Shown: one piece after another, positions 48,453 through 56,823 of the stretch | Layout: each line of letters opens with the position of its first letter | Numbering within the stretch: the first letter of the stretch is position 1 | Program-made: the position numbers and the translations under genes | The notes under the pieces: generated by a model | What the model was told of the DNA's origin: nothing | What the model saw: only the letters and a program-made list of their open reading frames with translations | Database searches by the model: none | Source: Brevundimonas intermedia | GTDB lineage: Bacteria; Pseudomonadota; Alphaproteobacteria; Caulobacterales; Caulobacteraceae | DNA: 64,000 nucleotides | Assembly: GCF_004614235.1 (NCBI RefSeq) | Contig: NZ_SPVH01000001.1 | Span: 1 to 64,000, forward strand | Reading direction: 5' to 3'

Positions 48453-48515
48453 CGGAGGCGGCACAGGCCACGCGGACCCGTCGCGGTCAACACCCAAAAA
48501 CTCTATGGGTTCAGC

Positions 48516-48914
48516 CTACCAAGCGCCCAGTTCGCGCAGTTGCCGCACCAACTCCTCCGGCGCCTCGCCCGCATCCAGCTCTGTCAGATCGACCGGAGCA
48601 TCCTTGGGCTCGAAATACCGCCAACCCTGGAACGGGCGTCGCGCCATCGGCGCCGTGCGGATGACCCTGGGCTCCAGCGTGATCTCGCAGCGACTCTGCT
48701 TGCCCTCGCCCAGGGTGGCGATGTCCAGCACGGGCTGGCGGCAGACGATGGTCCCCTTCACCACCCAATACAGCGACCCGCCGTCCTCGATCTCGGGCGC
48801 CCGTTTGGGCGTCATCCGGGTGTGGACCACCAACGGCCCGCCCCTGGCCGCGCGGGCCTCCAGCCATTCGACGTCGGGGACCCCGACGCCCAGTTTGATC
48901 ATGTGAAGCGGCAT
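48516..48914 (-). CDS. DUF1489 family protein
   Basis: Protein of 132 residues beginning MPLHMIKLGVGVPDVEWLEAR, the hallmark of DUF1489, with further conserved TRMTPKRAPEIEDGGSLYWVVKGTIVCRQPVLDI and PFQGWRYFEPKDAPVDL. The family is nearly confined to alphaproteobacteria; its function is unknown. Lies between the MATE gene and the divergent small monooxygenase-like gene. Confidence 0.9.
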   Translation of the reverse strand: MPLHMIKLGVGVPDVEWLEARAARGGPLVVHTRMTPKRAPEIEDGGSLYWVVKGTIVCRQPVLDIATLGEGKQSRCEITLEPRVIRTAPMARRPFQGWRYFEPKDAPVDLTELDAGEAPEELVRQLRELGAW

Positions 48915-49021
48915 GGCGCCCACGTAGTCGCCCTTAGGCGCATTGGCCAGATTCTTAATCTACAGGGCGCTAAGGATGATCGCACGCCGCCTGCCAGCGT
49001 CAGGCGCGACACAGGACCAGT

Positions 49022-49318
49022 ATGTACGGATTGATTACCCACCTGACGGCCCATCCCGGTCGTCGCGACGAACTGGGCCTGTGCCTGCTCGACCCCAATG
49101 TGAAACGCCCCGGCTGCCACAGCTATGTCGTGGCCCACGACTTGGACGACGCCGACGCCGACGCCCTATGGGTCACCGAGGTCTGGATGAGCAAGGCCGC
49201 CCACGACGCCTGGTCCGCCGACATCCGCGAAAGCGGCGTCATGCGCTCAGCCCTGGCCCTGATCGCCACATGGGGCGACACCGTCTTCACCCGCCCCATC
49301 GGCGGCGTGGGGCTTTAG
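49022..49318 (+). CDS. antibiotic-biosynthesis-monooxygenase-like (ABM) domain protein
   Basis: Small 98-residue ferredoxin-like protein of the ABM/quinol monooxygenase fold (YGLITHLTAHPGRRDELG, CHSYVVAHDLDD..ALWVTEVWMSKAAHDAW). No cofactor is needed in the family, and many members act on quinones or have unknown roles. AGGA lies 6 bases before the ATG. Its end overlaps the carboxylase gene on the other strand by 4 bases. Confidence 0.83.
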   Translation: MYGLITHLTAHPGRRDELGLCLLDPNVKRPGCHSYVVAHDLDDADADALWVTEVWMSKAAHDAWSADIRESGVMRSALALIATWGDTVFTRPIGGVGL

Positions 49319-51276
49319 TCGGCCTTCACCACCGCCAGCACGGCCGCCTCGACCACCTGATCGCCCAGCATCGCCACGCTCTCGACCACCCCGTCGAACG
49401 GGGCCGTCAGAGCATGCTCCATCTTCATGGCCTCCAGCACGACGACCGGCTGGCCCTTGGTCACCGCGTCTCCGGCCTTGACCGGCGTGGCGACGATCTT
49501 GCCCGGCATGGGCGCGCGGAGGGAGCCGTCGGAAACGGCGCCGGCGCCTGACCCCACGGCCGCGCGATAGGGCGTCACGCGACGCGCCTCGCCATCCACG
49601 AACAGGACGAAGCCGTCATCGACGGCCTGATAGCCGAACAGCCGATCCCCGGCCTGGACCTGATCGAAGCCGACATGGGCCAGTTCGCCCAGCGGACCGA
49701 GCCAGCCCGTTTCGACCGGCGTCACAGCCGCAGACACGCCCTGTCCATCGACTTGGGCCCAGACCGTCGTCTGCGCCGGCGCATTGAGGCGCACGCCATA
49801 GGACAAGCCCAGTTGCCCGCCCCACGGGCTGAACCGATCCGAACGCACCTCGACGGCATCCGCCGCCGCTTCCGCGATCAAGGTCAGGGCCGCCAGCGTC
49901 GCTTCGTCGGACGGTTGCGGCTGCAACGCCGCCTCCTCAGCCGCGATGAAGCCCGTGTCCACATCCCCCGCCACGAAGCGCGGATGGTTCAGACAGCGTT
50001 TCAGGAAGCCGGCGTTTGCCTTGACCGGCCAGACCTCGACCTCGCCGGCCGCCTCGGCCAGCCGCGCCGCAGCTTCCTCGCGAGTGTCCTCGTGCACGAT
50101 CAGCTTGGCGATCATCGGGTCGTAGAACTGGCTGACCTCGCCGCCCTGCTCCACGCCAGTATCGACCCGAATCCCGTCCGGCATGACGAAATGCTCCAGC
50201 CGACCGATCGAGGGCAGGAAGCCGTTCGCCGGATCCTCGGCATAGAGGCGCGCCTCCATGGCCCAGCCTTTCAGCTGGATCTGATCCTGCTTCAGCGGCA
50301 GGGGCTCGCCCGCCGCGACGCGGAACTGCCATTCGACCAGATCGACGCCGGTCACGCTCTCGGTCACAGGGTGTTCGACCTGCAGCCGGGTGTTCATTTC
50401 CATGAACCAGATGCCGTCGGCCTTCAGCCCGTCAGAGGCGTCGGCGATGAATTCGATGGTGCCGGCGCCGACATAGTTCACCGCCTTGGCCGCCTTGATC
50501 GCCGCGCCGGTCACGGCGGCGCGCACGGCCTCGCTCATGCCCGGCGCCGGCGCCTCTTCGATCACCTTCTGGTGGCGGCGTTGCAGCGAGCAATCGCGCT
50601 CATACAGGTGGACGACATCGCCGTGCCTGTCCCCGAACACCTGCACCTCGATATGGCGCGGCCGGGTGATGTAGCGTTCGATCAGCACCCGGTCGTCGCC
50701 AAAGGCCGCAGCGCCCTCGCGCTTGGCGCTGGCCAGACCCGCGGCGAAATCGGCCGGATCGTCGACCCGCTTCATCCCCTTGCCGCCCCCGCCCGCAACC
50801 GCCTTGATCAGCACCGGATAGCCGATCCGCGCGGCCTCGGCCGTCAGGGTCGCCTCCGACTGGTCCGCGCCCTGATAGCCCGGCGTCACCGGCACCCCGG
50901 CCTGGATCATCAGTTCCTTGGCCGCATCCTTCATACCCATGGCCCGAATCGAGGACGGGTCCGGCCCGATCCAGATCAGGCCCGCCGCCGCCACGGCCTC
51001 GGCGAAGTCGGCGTTCTCGCTCAGGAAGCCATAGCCGGGGTGGATCGCCTCCGCCCCGGTCGCCTTGGCCGCCGCCAGCACCTTGGCGCCGTCCAGATAG
51101 CTCTCTCGCGCCGCCGCCGGTCCGATCAACACCGCCTCGTCGGCCTCACGCACATGCAGGGCGTCGGCGTCAGCCTCGGAATAGACGGCGATGGTGCGTA
51201 TTCCCATCCGCTTGGCGGTGCGGAAGACTCGGCAGGCGATTTCGCCGCGATTGGCGACAAGGACGGACTTGAACAT
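49315..51276 (-). CDS. mccA: methylcrotonyl-CoA carboxylase alpha subunit (biotin-containing)
   Basis: Biotin-dependent acyl-CoA carboxylase alpha chain of 653 residues: biotin carboxylase domain (1-450; [42 protein letters not shown]), a middle BT-type domain, and a C-terminal biotinyl domain with K618 in LEAMKMEHAL. The nearby carboxyltransferase and enoyl-CoA hydratase genes make methylcrotonyl-CoA the likely substrate (leucine breakdown); propionyl- or geranyl-CoA cannot be excluded. The start is the ATG at MFKSVLVANRGEIA. Confidence 0.9.
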   Translation of the reverse strand: MFKSVLVANRGEIACRVFRTAKRMGIRTIAVYSEADADALHVREADEAVLIGPAAARESYLDGAKVLAAAKATGAEAIHPGYGFLSENADFAEAVAAAGLIWIGPDPSSIRAMGMKDAAKELMIQAGVPVTPGYQGADQSEATLTAEAARIGYPVLIKAVAGGGGKGMKRVDDPADFAAGLASAKREGAAAFGDDRVLIERYITRPRHIEVQVFGDRHGDVVHLYERDCSLQRRHQKVIEEAPAPGMSEAVRAAVTGAAIKAAKAVNYVGAGTIEFIADASDGLKADGIWFMEMNTRLQVEHPVTESVTGVDLVEWQFRVAAGEPLPLKQDQIQLKGWAMEARLYAEDPANGFLPSIGRLEHFVMPDGIRVDTGVEQGGEVSQFYDPMIAKLIVHEDTREEAAARLAEAAGEVEVWPVKANAGFLKRCLNHPRFVAGDVDTGFIAAEEAALQPQPSDEATLAALTLIAEAAADAVEVRSDRFSPWGGQLGLSYGVRLNAPAQTTVWAQVDGQGVSAAVTPVETGWLGPLGELAHVGFDQVQAGDRLFGYQAVDDGFVLFVDGEARRVTPYRAAVGSGAGAVSDGSLRAPMPGKIVATPVKAGDAVTKGQPVVVLEAMKMEHALTAPFDGVVESVAMLGDQVVEAAVLAVVKAD

Positions 51277-51317
51277 GAAGCGTTCTTAGCCGGATCGTGC
51301 GCGCCTGCACAGGCGTT

Positions 51318-51454
51318 CTCCCTCCCCTTCATGGGGAGGGACGGCGAAGCGCAGCGTAGCCAGGGTGGGGCCGTCATGACCATTTCGCTCACGCCCCTTC
51401 GACCCCCACCCCGATCGCTCCGCGATCGCCCCTCCCCAAAATGGGGAGGGAGAG
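51318..51454. repeat. palindromic intergenic repeat, family A (copy 3)
   Basis: Left arm CTCCCTCCCCTTCATGGGGA and right arm CCCCAAAATGGGGAGGGAG; the right arm differs from the other copies by AAAA in place of ATGA. The interior has GCGAAGCGCAGCGTAGCC and CGATCGCTCCGCGATCG. Lies between mccA and the small oxygenase gene. Confidence 0.83.
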
Positions 51455-51489
51455 TATTCAACCGCTCCCGCAGCGGCTAAGCCAATCCC

Positions 51490-52101
51490 ATGTCCCTGCG
51501 CCCCCTCTTCATCACCCAGGTCTATGAAGCCAGCCTCGCCGACGGCCGAGGCTGGCCCGAGTTCAACGAACAGCTGATCGACGTCATCCGCATGATGGCC
51601 GAGGAGGATGCGGCCGGCCGCCATTGGTGCAAGGCCAACGCCTATCGGGGCTACACCTCCTACGGCTCGCTGAACGACCTGCCCCAGCGGTTCCCCGAGT
51701 TCGCGGAGCTGAAGCGCCACCTGGATCGGCACGCCGTCGCCTACGCCAAGGCGCTGAACTTCGACCTGGCGAGGAAGCCGCGCCTGGACAATCTGTGGGT
51801 CAATATCCTCAAGCCCGGCGGCGGCCATACCGGCCATATCCACCCGCACGCCTTCCTGTCGGGCACCGTCTATATCGACATCCCGGACGGCGCCTCGTCG
51901 CTGAAGCTGGAAGACCCCCGCCTGCCCTTCATGATGGCTCGCCCCTCGGTGACCGAAGAGGCGTCGGAGGCCGAACGGCCGTTCGTCTATCTGAAGGCCC
52001 AGGCGGGCACGGTGTTGATGTGGGAAAGCTGGCTGCGGCACGAGGTGCCGACCAACCTGGCCAAGGCCGACCGGATTTCGATCAGCTTCAACTACGCCTG
52101 A
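51490..52101 (+). CDS. putative 2OG-Fe(II) oxygenase, TIGR02466-like
   Basis: Protein of 203 residues. The GHTGHIHPHAFLSGTVYIDIPDG segment carries the HxH/D-type iron ligands, and the late His in WESWLRHEVP with Arg/Ser in ADRISISFNYA completes the double-stranded beta-helix pattern. Related proteins are annotated as phage- or genome-encoded putative oxygenases (TIGR02466) of unknown substrate. It lies on the opposite strand between mccA and the hydratase gene and so splits the leucine cluster. Confidence 0.8.
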   Translation: MSLRPLFITQVYEASLADGRGWPEFNEQLIDVIRMMAEEDAAGRHWCKANAYRGYTSYGSLNDLPQRFPEFAELKRHLDRHAVAYAKALNFDLARKPRLDNLWVNILKPGGGHTGHIHPHAFLSGTVYIDIPDGASSLKLEDPRLPFMMARPSVTEEASEAERPFVYLKAQAGTVLMWESWLRHEVPTNLAKADRISISFNYA

Positions 52102-52139
52102 ACGGCCGCCGCTGACGACGACCGTTCAGATCTAGGCAA

Positions 52140-53039
52140 TCAGATCGTCCAGCTGGCCTTGCGCTTTTCCAGGAAGGCCAGCACGCCCTCGCGGCCTTCG
52201 TCCGACACGCGGGCGCGCGCGATGCGTTTGGCGGTCTCGTCCAGCAGGCCCGAGTCGATCTTGTGGTGGGCGATGTCGTTGACCAGGCGCTTGGCCTCGC
52301 CCATCGCGCCCGGCGCATTGCCGGTCAGGCTGTCGGTGAGCATCGAGATGAACTCGTCCACCGAACCTTCGGGCAGGACCAGGTCGATCAGGCCGGCGTG
52401 GGCGGCGTAATCGGCGTCGAAGCTGTTTCCGGTCAGGAACAGCTGGCGGGCGCGGCGGGCCCCAATGGCCTCGACGACATAGGGGGCGATGGTCGCCGGG
52501 ATCAGGCCCAGCTTGACCTCGGAGAAGGCGAAGCGCGCGCCCTCGACCGCCACGGCCATGTCGCAGGCGGCGACGATGCCGGCCCCGCCGCCCATGGCGT
52601 TACCCTCGACCACAGCCACCGTCAGGGCCGGAATATCGTGCAGCGCCTTGAGCATTTTCGCCAGGCCCATGGCGTCGTCGCGATTGTCGCTCTCGGACCA
52701 GCCGGCGGCGTCGCGCATCCAGTTCAGGTCGGCCCCGGCGCTGAAGGTGCCGCCCGCACCGCGAATGAAGACGGCGCGCACGCGGTCGGCGCCGTGCAGG
52801 GTCTCGAACGTCTCGTGCAGCGCGGCGATGGTCGCGGCGTCGAAGGCGTTCTTCTTCTCAGGCCGATTGATGGTGATGAAGACGATGCCGTCGGTGGTCG
52901 AATCGATCTGCACCAGATCGTCGTTCGCGTCAGGCGCGGCATCAGGGACCAGCGGCTGGGCGATGGAATTGATCTCGGCCGCCTCCGCATCGGTCACGTC
53001 CAGGGCGTCGATATCCGCCGGGGTGTTTTCATTCGCCAT
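52140..53039 (-). CDS. liuC: enoyl-CoA hydratase family, probable methylglutaconyl-CoA hydratase
   Basis: Crotonase-fold enzyme of 299 residues. The two oxyanion-hole segments are FSAGADLNWMRDAAG and VEGNAMGGGAGIVAACDMAVA; the catalytic Glu is probably in FSEVKLGLIPATIAPYV. Placement after the carboxylase beta gene suggests hydration of 3-methylglutaconyl-CoA in leucine breakdown. An acidic N-terminal extension of about 40 residues (DIDALDVTDAEAAEINSIA...) is unusual for the family. Its ATG lies inside the end of the preceding gene (11-base overlap). Confidence 0.85.
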   Translation of the reverse strand: MANENTPADIDALDVTDAEAAEINSIAQPLVPDAAPDANDDLVQIDSTTDGIVFITINRPEKKNAFDAATIAALHETFETLHGADRVRAVFIRGAGGTFSAGADLNWMRDAAGWSESDNRDDAMGLAKMLKALHDIPALTVAVVEGNAMGGGAGIVAACDMAVAVEGARFAFSEVKLGLIPATIAPYVVEAIGARRARQLFLTGNSFDADYAAHAGLIDLVLPEGSVDEFISMLTDSLTGNAPGAMGEAKRLVNDIAHHKIDSGLLDETAKRIARARVSDEGREGVLAFLEKRKASWTI

Positions 53040-53427
53040 GGGGGTCTCCTTGGGGGCAGCGGCGGCTCACGTTCTCGGGGCCATCGCCATAATAGAAGCT
53101 GAGCGTCTGTCGGTCGTCGGAAAGGATGAGCGTGCGATAGAGCCGTTCGATCCCATCATAATCCTCGTAATCGACGACGAGGTGGATCGAGTTCGGGTCG
53201 ATACGGGTCACTTCGACGACGCTGTCGCCCTCCTCGAAATAGGAGATTGAGGTCTCGTCGATCACGAAACGCTCGCCGCTTTCGCGGTTACCGCACGCTT
53301 CCGGCACACTGCTCCATTCCCCCTGATATTCGGTGGGAATGGTCTTCAGCGCGGTTTCGGCGATAGCAGGCGCCGCGAACGGGGCCGCCAGCATCAGGGC
53401 GGCGATGACGTAAACAGGCTTCATCAT
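53029..53427 (-). CDS. small exported protein of unknown function
   Basis: Protein of 132 residues with a signal peptide (about 1-24, AAPAIAE). The mature part, ALKTIPTEYQGEWSSVPEACG..., contains two Cys that may pair (EACGN and SRRCPQG) and beta-rich sequence (ISYFEEGDSVVEVTRIDPNSIHLVV). No family recognised. Its ATG overlaps the stop of the carboxyltransferase gene (TGATG), and its end overlaps the hydratase start, so it is firmly in the leucine operon although its product is exported. Confidence 0.8.
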   Translation of the reverse strand: MMKPVYVIAALMLAAPFAAPAIAETALKTIPTEYQGEWSSVPEACGNRESGERFVIDETSISYFEEGDSVVEVTRIDPNSIHLVVDYEDYDGIERLYRTLILSDDRQTLSFYYGDGPENVSRRCPQGDPHGE

Positions 53428-55019
53428 CACATCCGGAACAGGCCGAAGGTCGTCTCGGGGATCGGGGCGTTCAGGCTGGCGCTGATGGCCAGGCCCAGGA
53501 CGTCGCGAGTCTGGGCCGGGTCGATGACGCCGTCGTCCCACAGGCGGGCGGTGGCGTAATAGGGATTGCCCTCGTCCTCGTACTTCTGACGGATCGGGGC
53601 CTTGAAGGCCTCGGCGTCGTCCGCGCTCCAGGTGTCGGCGTCGCGGTGGACGGTGGCCAGGACCGAAGCCGCCTGCTCTCCGCCCATGACGCCGATCCGG
53701 CTGTTGGGCCAGGTAAAGAGGAAGCGCGGGGAATAGGCGCGGCCGCACATGCCATAGTTCCCGGCGCCGAAGCTGCCGCCGATCAGGACGGTGAACTTGG
53801 GCACCTCGGCCGAGGCCACGGCCGTGACCAGCTTGGCCCCGTCCTTGGCGATGCCGCCCGCCTCGTATTTGCCGCCGACCATGAAGCCACTGATGTTCTG
53901 CAGGAACAGCAGCGGGATCTTGCGCTTGCAGGCCAGCTCGATGAAGTGCGCGCCCTTCTGGGCGCTCTCGGAGAAGATGACGCCGTTATTGGCCAGGATG
54001 GCGACCGGATAGCCCCAGATGCGGGCGAAGCCGCACACCAGGGTCGAGCCGTACAGGGTCTTGAACTCGTCGAACTCTGAGCCGTCCACCAGGCGGGCGA
54101 TGACCTCGCGCACATCATAGGGGGCGCGAACGTCGTCGGGGATCAGGCCGTACAGTTCTTCGGCCGCGAAGGCCGGCGCGCGGGGCTCGCGCACATCCAT
54201 GTCCACGGACTTGGTGGTGTTCAGATTGGCGACGATGGACCGCACGATCTCCAGCGCATGTTCGTCGTTCTCGGCGACATGATCGACCACGCCCGAGCGG
54301 CGGCCGTGGGTCTCGGCCCCGCCCAGTTCTTCGGCGGAGATGACCTCGCCGGTGGCGGCCTTCACTAGCGGCGGGCCGGCCAGGAAGATGGCGCCTTGGT
54401 TCCTGACGATGATCGTCTCGTCCGACATGGCCGGCACATAGGCGCCGCCGGCGGTGGACAGGCCCATGACGCAGGCGATCTGGGCGATGCCCTTGGCGCT
54501 CATCCGGGCCTGGTTGAAGAAGATGCGGCCGAAATGGTCGCGGTCGGGAAAAACCTCAGCCTGGTGTGGCAGATTGGCTCCGCCGGAATCGACCAGATAG
54601 ACGCACGGCAGGCGGTTCTGTTCGGCGATCTCCTGGGCGCGCAGGTGCTTCTTCACCGTCATGGGGAAGTAGGCGCCGCCCTTCACCGTGGGGTCGTTGC
54701 AGACGATCATGACCTCGCGGCCCGACACCCGACCGATCCCGGCGATGACGCCCGCCGCCGGGGCTTCGCCGTCATACATGCCGTGAGCAGCCAGCTGACC
54801 GACCTCCAGGAAGGGCGATCCGGGATCCAGCAAGCGCTCGACCCGGTCGCGCGGCAACAGCTTGCCACGGGCCACATGGCGCTCGCGCGACTTGTCGGAC
54901 CCACCGCGCGCGGCCTTGGCCACATGGTCGCGCAGTTCGGCGACCAGGGCGCTGTTGTGCGCGTGCAGGGACTTGTATCTGGGGCTTTGCGGATCGACCG
55001 CTGACGTCAGCTTCGGCAT
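53427..55019 (-). CDS. mccB: methylcrotonyl-CoA carboxylase beta subunit (carboxyltransferase)
   Basis: Carboxyltransferase of 530 residues with two crotonase-like halves ([80 protein letters not shown]; then [46 protein letters not shown] and [41 protein letters not shown]). It transfers CO2 from biotin on the alpha chain to 3-methylcrotonyl-CoA. The sequence agrees better with MccB than with propionyl-CoA carboxylase. First gene of the operon here; isovaleryl-CoA dehydrogenase and HMG-CoA lyase genes are not in the window. Confidence 0.92.
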   Translation of the reverse strand: MPKLTSAVDPQSPRYKSLHAHNSALVAELRDHVAKAARGGSDKSRERHVARGKLLPRDRVERLLDPGSPFLEVGQLAAHGMYDGEAPAAGVIAGIGRVSGREVMIVCNDPTVKGGAYFPMTVKKHLRAQEIAEQNRLPCVYLVDSGGANLPHQAEVFPDRDHFGRIFFNQARMSAKGIAQIACVMGLSTAGGAYVPAMSDETIIVRNQGAIFLAGPPLVKAATGEVISAEELGGAETHGRRSGVVDHVAENDEHALEIVRSIVANLNTTKSVDMDVREPRAPAFAAEELYGLIPDDVRAPYDVREVIARLVDGSEFDEFKTLYGSTLVCGFARIWGYPVAILANNGVIFSESAQKGAHFIELACKRKIPLLFLQNISGFMVGGKYEAGGIAKDGAKLVTAVASAEVPKFTVLIGGSFGAGNYGMCGRAYSPRFLFTWPNSRIGVMGGEQAASVLATVHRDADTWSADDAEAFKAPIRQKYEDEGNPYYATARLWDDGVIDPAQTRDVLGLAISASLNAPIPETTFGLFRM

Positions 55020-55238
55020 GGGGCTGGTTTAGGCGGGGTCGCGAGGCGTCACAAGCGCCTGCCGTCATCCTTGCCTCCCCGCCCCTTTTCCCCTATAGGC
55101 CCCGCCTTTCCAGGGCTTCGGTCCTGTCGCGGAGCACCAAAGGGTTGGACGTTCGGTCCGGCCGCCGCGCCAGGAGCCATCGTGGGGATCGACTTACCCG
55201 GTCGTTTCCACGCCGACGCCCACAAGGGAGAATACCGC

Positions 55239-55625
55239 ATGGCTCTTTACGAGCACACGGTCATGTCGCGCCAGGATATCTCGGCGCAACAGGCCGAAGC
55301 GCTGAACGACACCATCAAGGGCTTGATCGAACAAGGCGGCGGTTCCGTCGCCAAGATCGAGTACTGGGGTCTGCGCAACCTGACGTACCGCGTGAAGAAG
55401 AACCGCAAGGCTCACTATTCGCTGCTCGCCGTCGATTGCCCCCCGGCCGCCATGGCCGAGGTCGAGCGTCAGCTGTCGATCAACGAAGACGTGCTGCGTT
55501 GGCTGACCGTCCGCGTCGAGGAACTCGACCTGGAACTGTCGCCTCTGCTGGCCCGCCGCGAGCGTGAACGCGAGCGCGAGCGCGAGCGCACCCCGCGTGA
55601 AGACGCCGCCGCCGACGCCGAATAA
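55239..55625 (+). CDS. rpsF: ribosomal protein S6
   Basis: Protein of 128 residues of the 30S platform, binding next to S18. Core motifs are [31 protein letters not shown] and [25 protein letters not shown]. The C-terminal tail is a run of Arg-Glu repeats ([13 protein letters not shown]). ATG at 55239 follows GGGAG. First of the rpsF-rpsR-rplI operon. Confidence 0.97.
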   Translation: MALYEHTVMSRQDISAQQAEALNDTIKGLIEQGGGSVAKIEYWGLRNLTYRVKKNRKAHYSLLAVDCPPAAMAEVERQLSINEDVLRWLTVRVEELDLELSPLLARRERERERERERTPREDAAADAE

Positions 55626-55637
55626 GGAACCCGGAAC

Positions 55638-55916
55638 ATGACCGATACAACCGCCCCGACCCCGGGCGCACCGGCGGGCTCCGGCGCCGCCGGCCGCCGC
55701 CCCTTCTATCGTCGCCGCAAAGTCTGCCCGTTCTCGGGCGCCAATGCGCCGAAGATCGACTACAAGGACGTGAAGCTGCTTCAGCGTTACGTTTCCGAAC
55801 GCGGCAAGATCGTGCCTTCGCGCATCACCGCCGTTTCCCAGAAGAAGCAACGCGAACTGGCCAAGGCCATCAAGCGCGCTCGCTATCTGGCCCTCCTGCC
55901 TTACGTGGTGAAGTGA
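55638..55916 (+). CDS. rpsR: ribosomal protein S18
   Basis: Protein of 92 residues that pairs with S6 on the 30S platform. A flexible N-terminus (1-20) precedes [70 protein letters not shown]. The gap to rpsF is 12 bases and to rplI one base. Confidence 0.97.
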   Translation: MTDTTAPTPGAPAGSGAAGRRPFYRRRKVCPFSGANAPKIDYKDVKLLQRYVSERGKIVPSRITAVSQKKQRELAKAIKRARYLALLPYVVK

Positions 55917-55917
55917 G

Positions 55918-56502
55918 ATGAAGGTCGTTCTGCTTGAACGCGTCGAGAATCTCGGCGCCATCGGCGACGTCGTGTCCGTCAAGGACGGCTTCGCCCGTAA
56001 CTTCCTTCTGCCGCGCGACAAGGCCCGTCGGGCCACCGCCGCGAACCTGAAGGCGTTCGAACTCGACCGCGTCGCCATCGAGCAACGCAACGACAAGAAC
56101 AAGGCCGATGCACAGAAGGTCGCCGACAAGATCGACGGCCAGACGTACATCATGATCCGTCAGGCCGGTGAAACCGGTCACCTGTACGGTTCGGTCGCAG
56201 GCCGCGACGTCGCCGAGGCCATCCAGGCCGAAGGCGGCAAGGTCGAGCGTTCGCAAGTCGTCCTGAACACGGCGATCAAGAACCTGGGCGTCCACGAAGT
56301 GCCGGTCCGCCTGCACGCCGAGGTCCGAGCCACGGTCAAGATCAACATCGCCCGTTCGATGGACGAAGCCGAGCGTCAGGCCAAGGGCGAGGACGTGATC
56401 CGCAGCCAGTTCGACGATGAGCGCCAGGCCGCCGAGCAATCGGCCCAGGAACTGATCGAAGGCGGCGCCGGTCAACAAGAAGGCTTCGGCGACGAAGCCT
56501 GA
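55918..56502 (+). CDS. rplI: ribosomal protein L9
   Basis: Protein of 194 residues, longer than the usual 149 or so. The N-terminal domain (KVVLLERVENLGAIGDVVSVKDGFARNFLLPRDKARRATAAN) and the C-terminal rRNA-binding domain are normal. The extra tail (about 150-194: MDEAERQAKGEDVIRSQFDDERQAAEQSAQELIEGG...) is acidic and Gln-rich, as in other alphaproteobacteria. Last gene of the operon, followed by a strong terminator. Confidence 0.96.
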   Translation: MKVVLLERVENLGAIGDVVSVKDGFARNFLLPRDKARRATAANLKAFELDRVAIEQRNDKNKADAQKVADKIDGQTYIMIRQAGETGHLYGSVAGRDVAEAIQAEGGKVERSQVVLNTAIKNLGVHEVPVRLHAEVRATVKINIARSMDEAERQAKGEDVIRSQFDDERQAAEQSAQELIEGGAGQQEGFGDEA

Positions 56503-56539
56503 TCGACCCCGGCCTTCGGGTCGGATCGCCAAGACATCG

Positions 56540-56573
56540 AGGGCGCGTTCCGCAAGGGACGCGCCCTTTTTGC
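56540..56573 (+). terminator. rho-independent terminator of rpsF-rpsR-rplI
   Basis: GGGCGCGTTCCGCAAGGGAC GCGCCC hairpin followed by TTTTTG, 38 bases after the rplI stop. Confidence 0.92.
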
Positions 56574-56631
56574 TGCGCGACGCCCGCCGCCCTGTCTATG
56601 ACAAGTTTACAACAAGCAGCGATCGTTGTTC

Positions 56632-56651
56632 GTCTAGGATGCGACCTAGAC
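56632..56651. promoter_or_regulatory. operator-like palindrome GTCTAGG-N6-CCTAGAC
   Basis: Perfect inverted repeat, 7-base arms with a 6-base spacer (ATGCGA), 172 bases before the start of a TonB receptor gene. It has the size and symmetry of a site for a dimeric repressor. The partner is unknown. Fur and Zur boxes do not match. Confidence 0.5.
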
Positions 56652-56823
56652 AAAGACCTTGCTTGACGCCGGCGATTTGCGGTCACAGCCTCCAATCACG
56701 ACCGATTTCGACCCGAACGGCGAAAGATTATTGCGCCCGACGACGAACAGGCCGAGGGGCGACGGCATGGCGGCCTGTCGAACGTCCGCGCACATGGCCG
56801 TCGTGCTTCGTCGGGGATCATCA

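Larger units (their letters stand above)
56503..56823 (+). other. gene-free stretch between rplI and TonB receptor
   Basis: About 320 bases: first the rplI terminator, then two adjacent inverted repeats (AACAA...TTGTT near 56611-56630 and GTCTAGG...CCTAGAC) and the presumed promoter of the TonB receptor gene, with TTGACG at about 56662-56667 as a possible -35. No coding frame looks real here, although the receptor's frame stays open upstream of its start. Confidence 0.55.

Noticed and set aside
47220-49034. 604-codon plus-strand frame
   Set aside because: Antisense to the MATE and DUF1489 genes, with His/Gln/Arg-rich shadow composition.
49675-51480. 601-codon plus-strand frame
   Set aside because: Antisense to mccA and a repeat; no family motifs.
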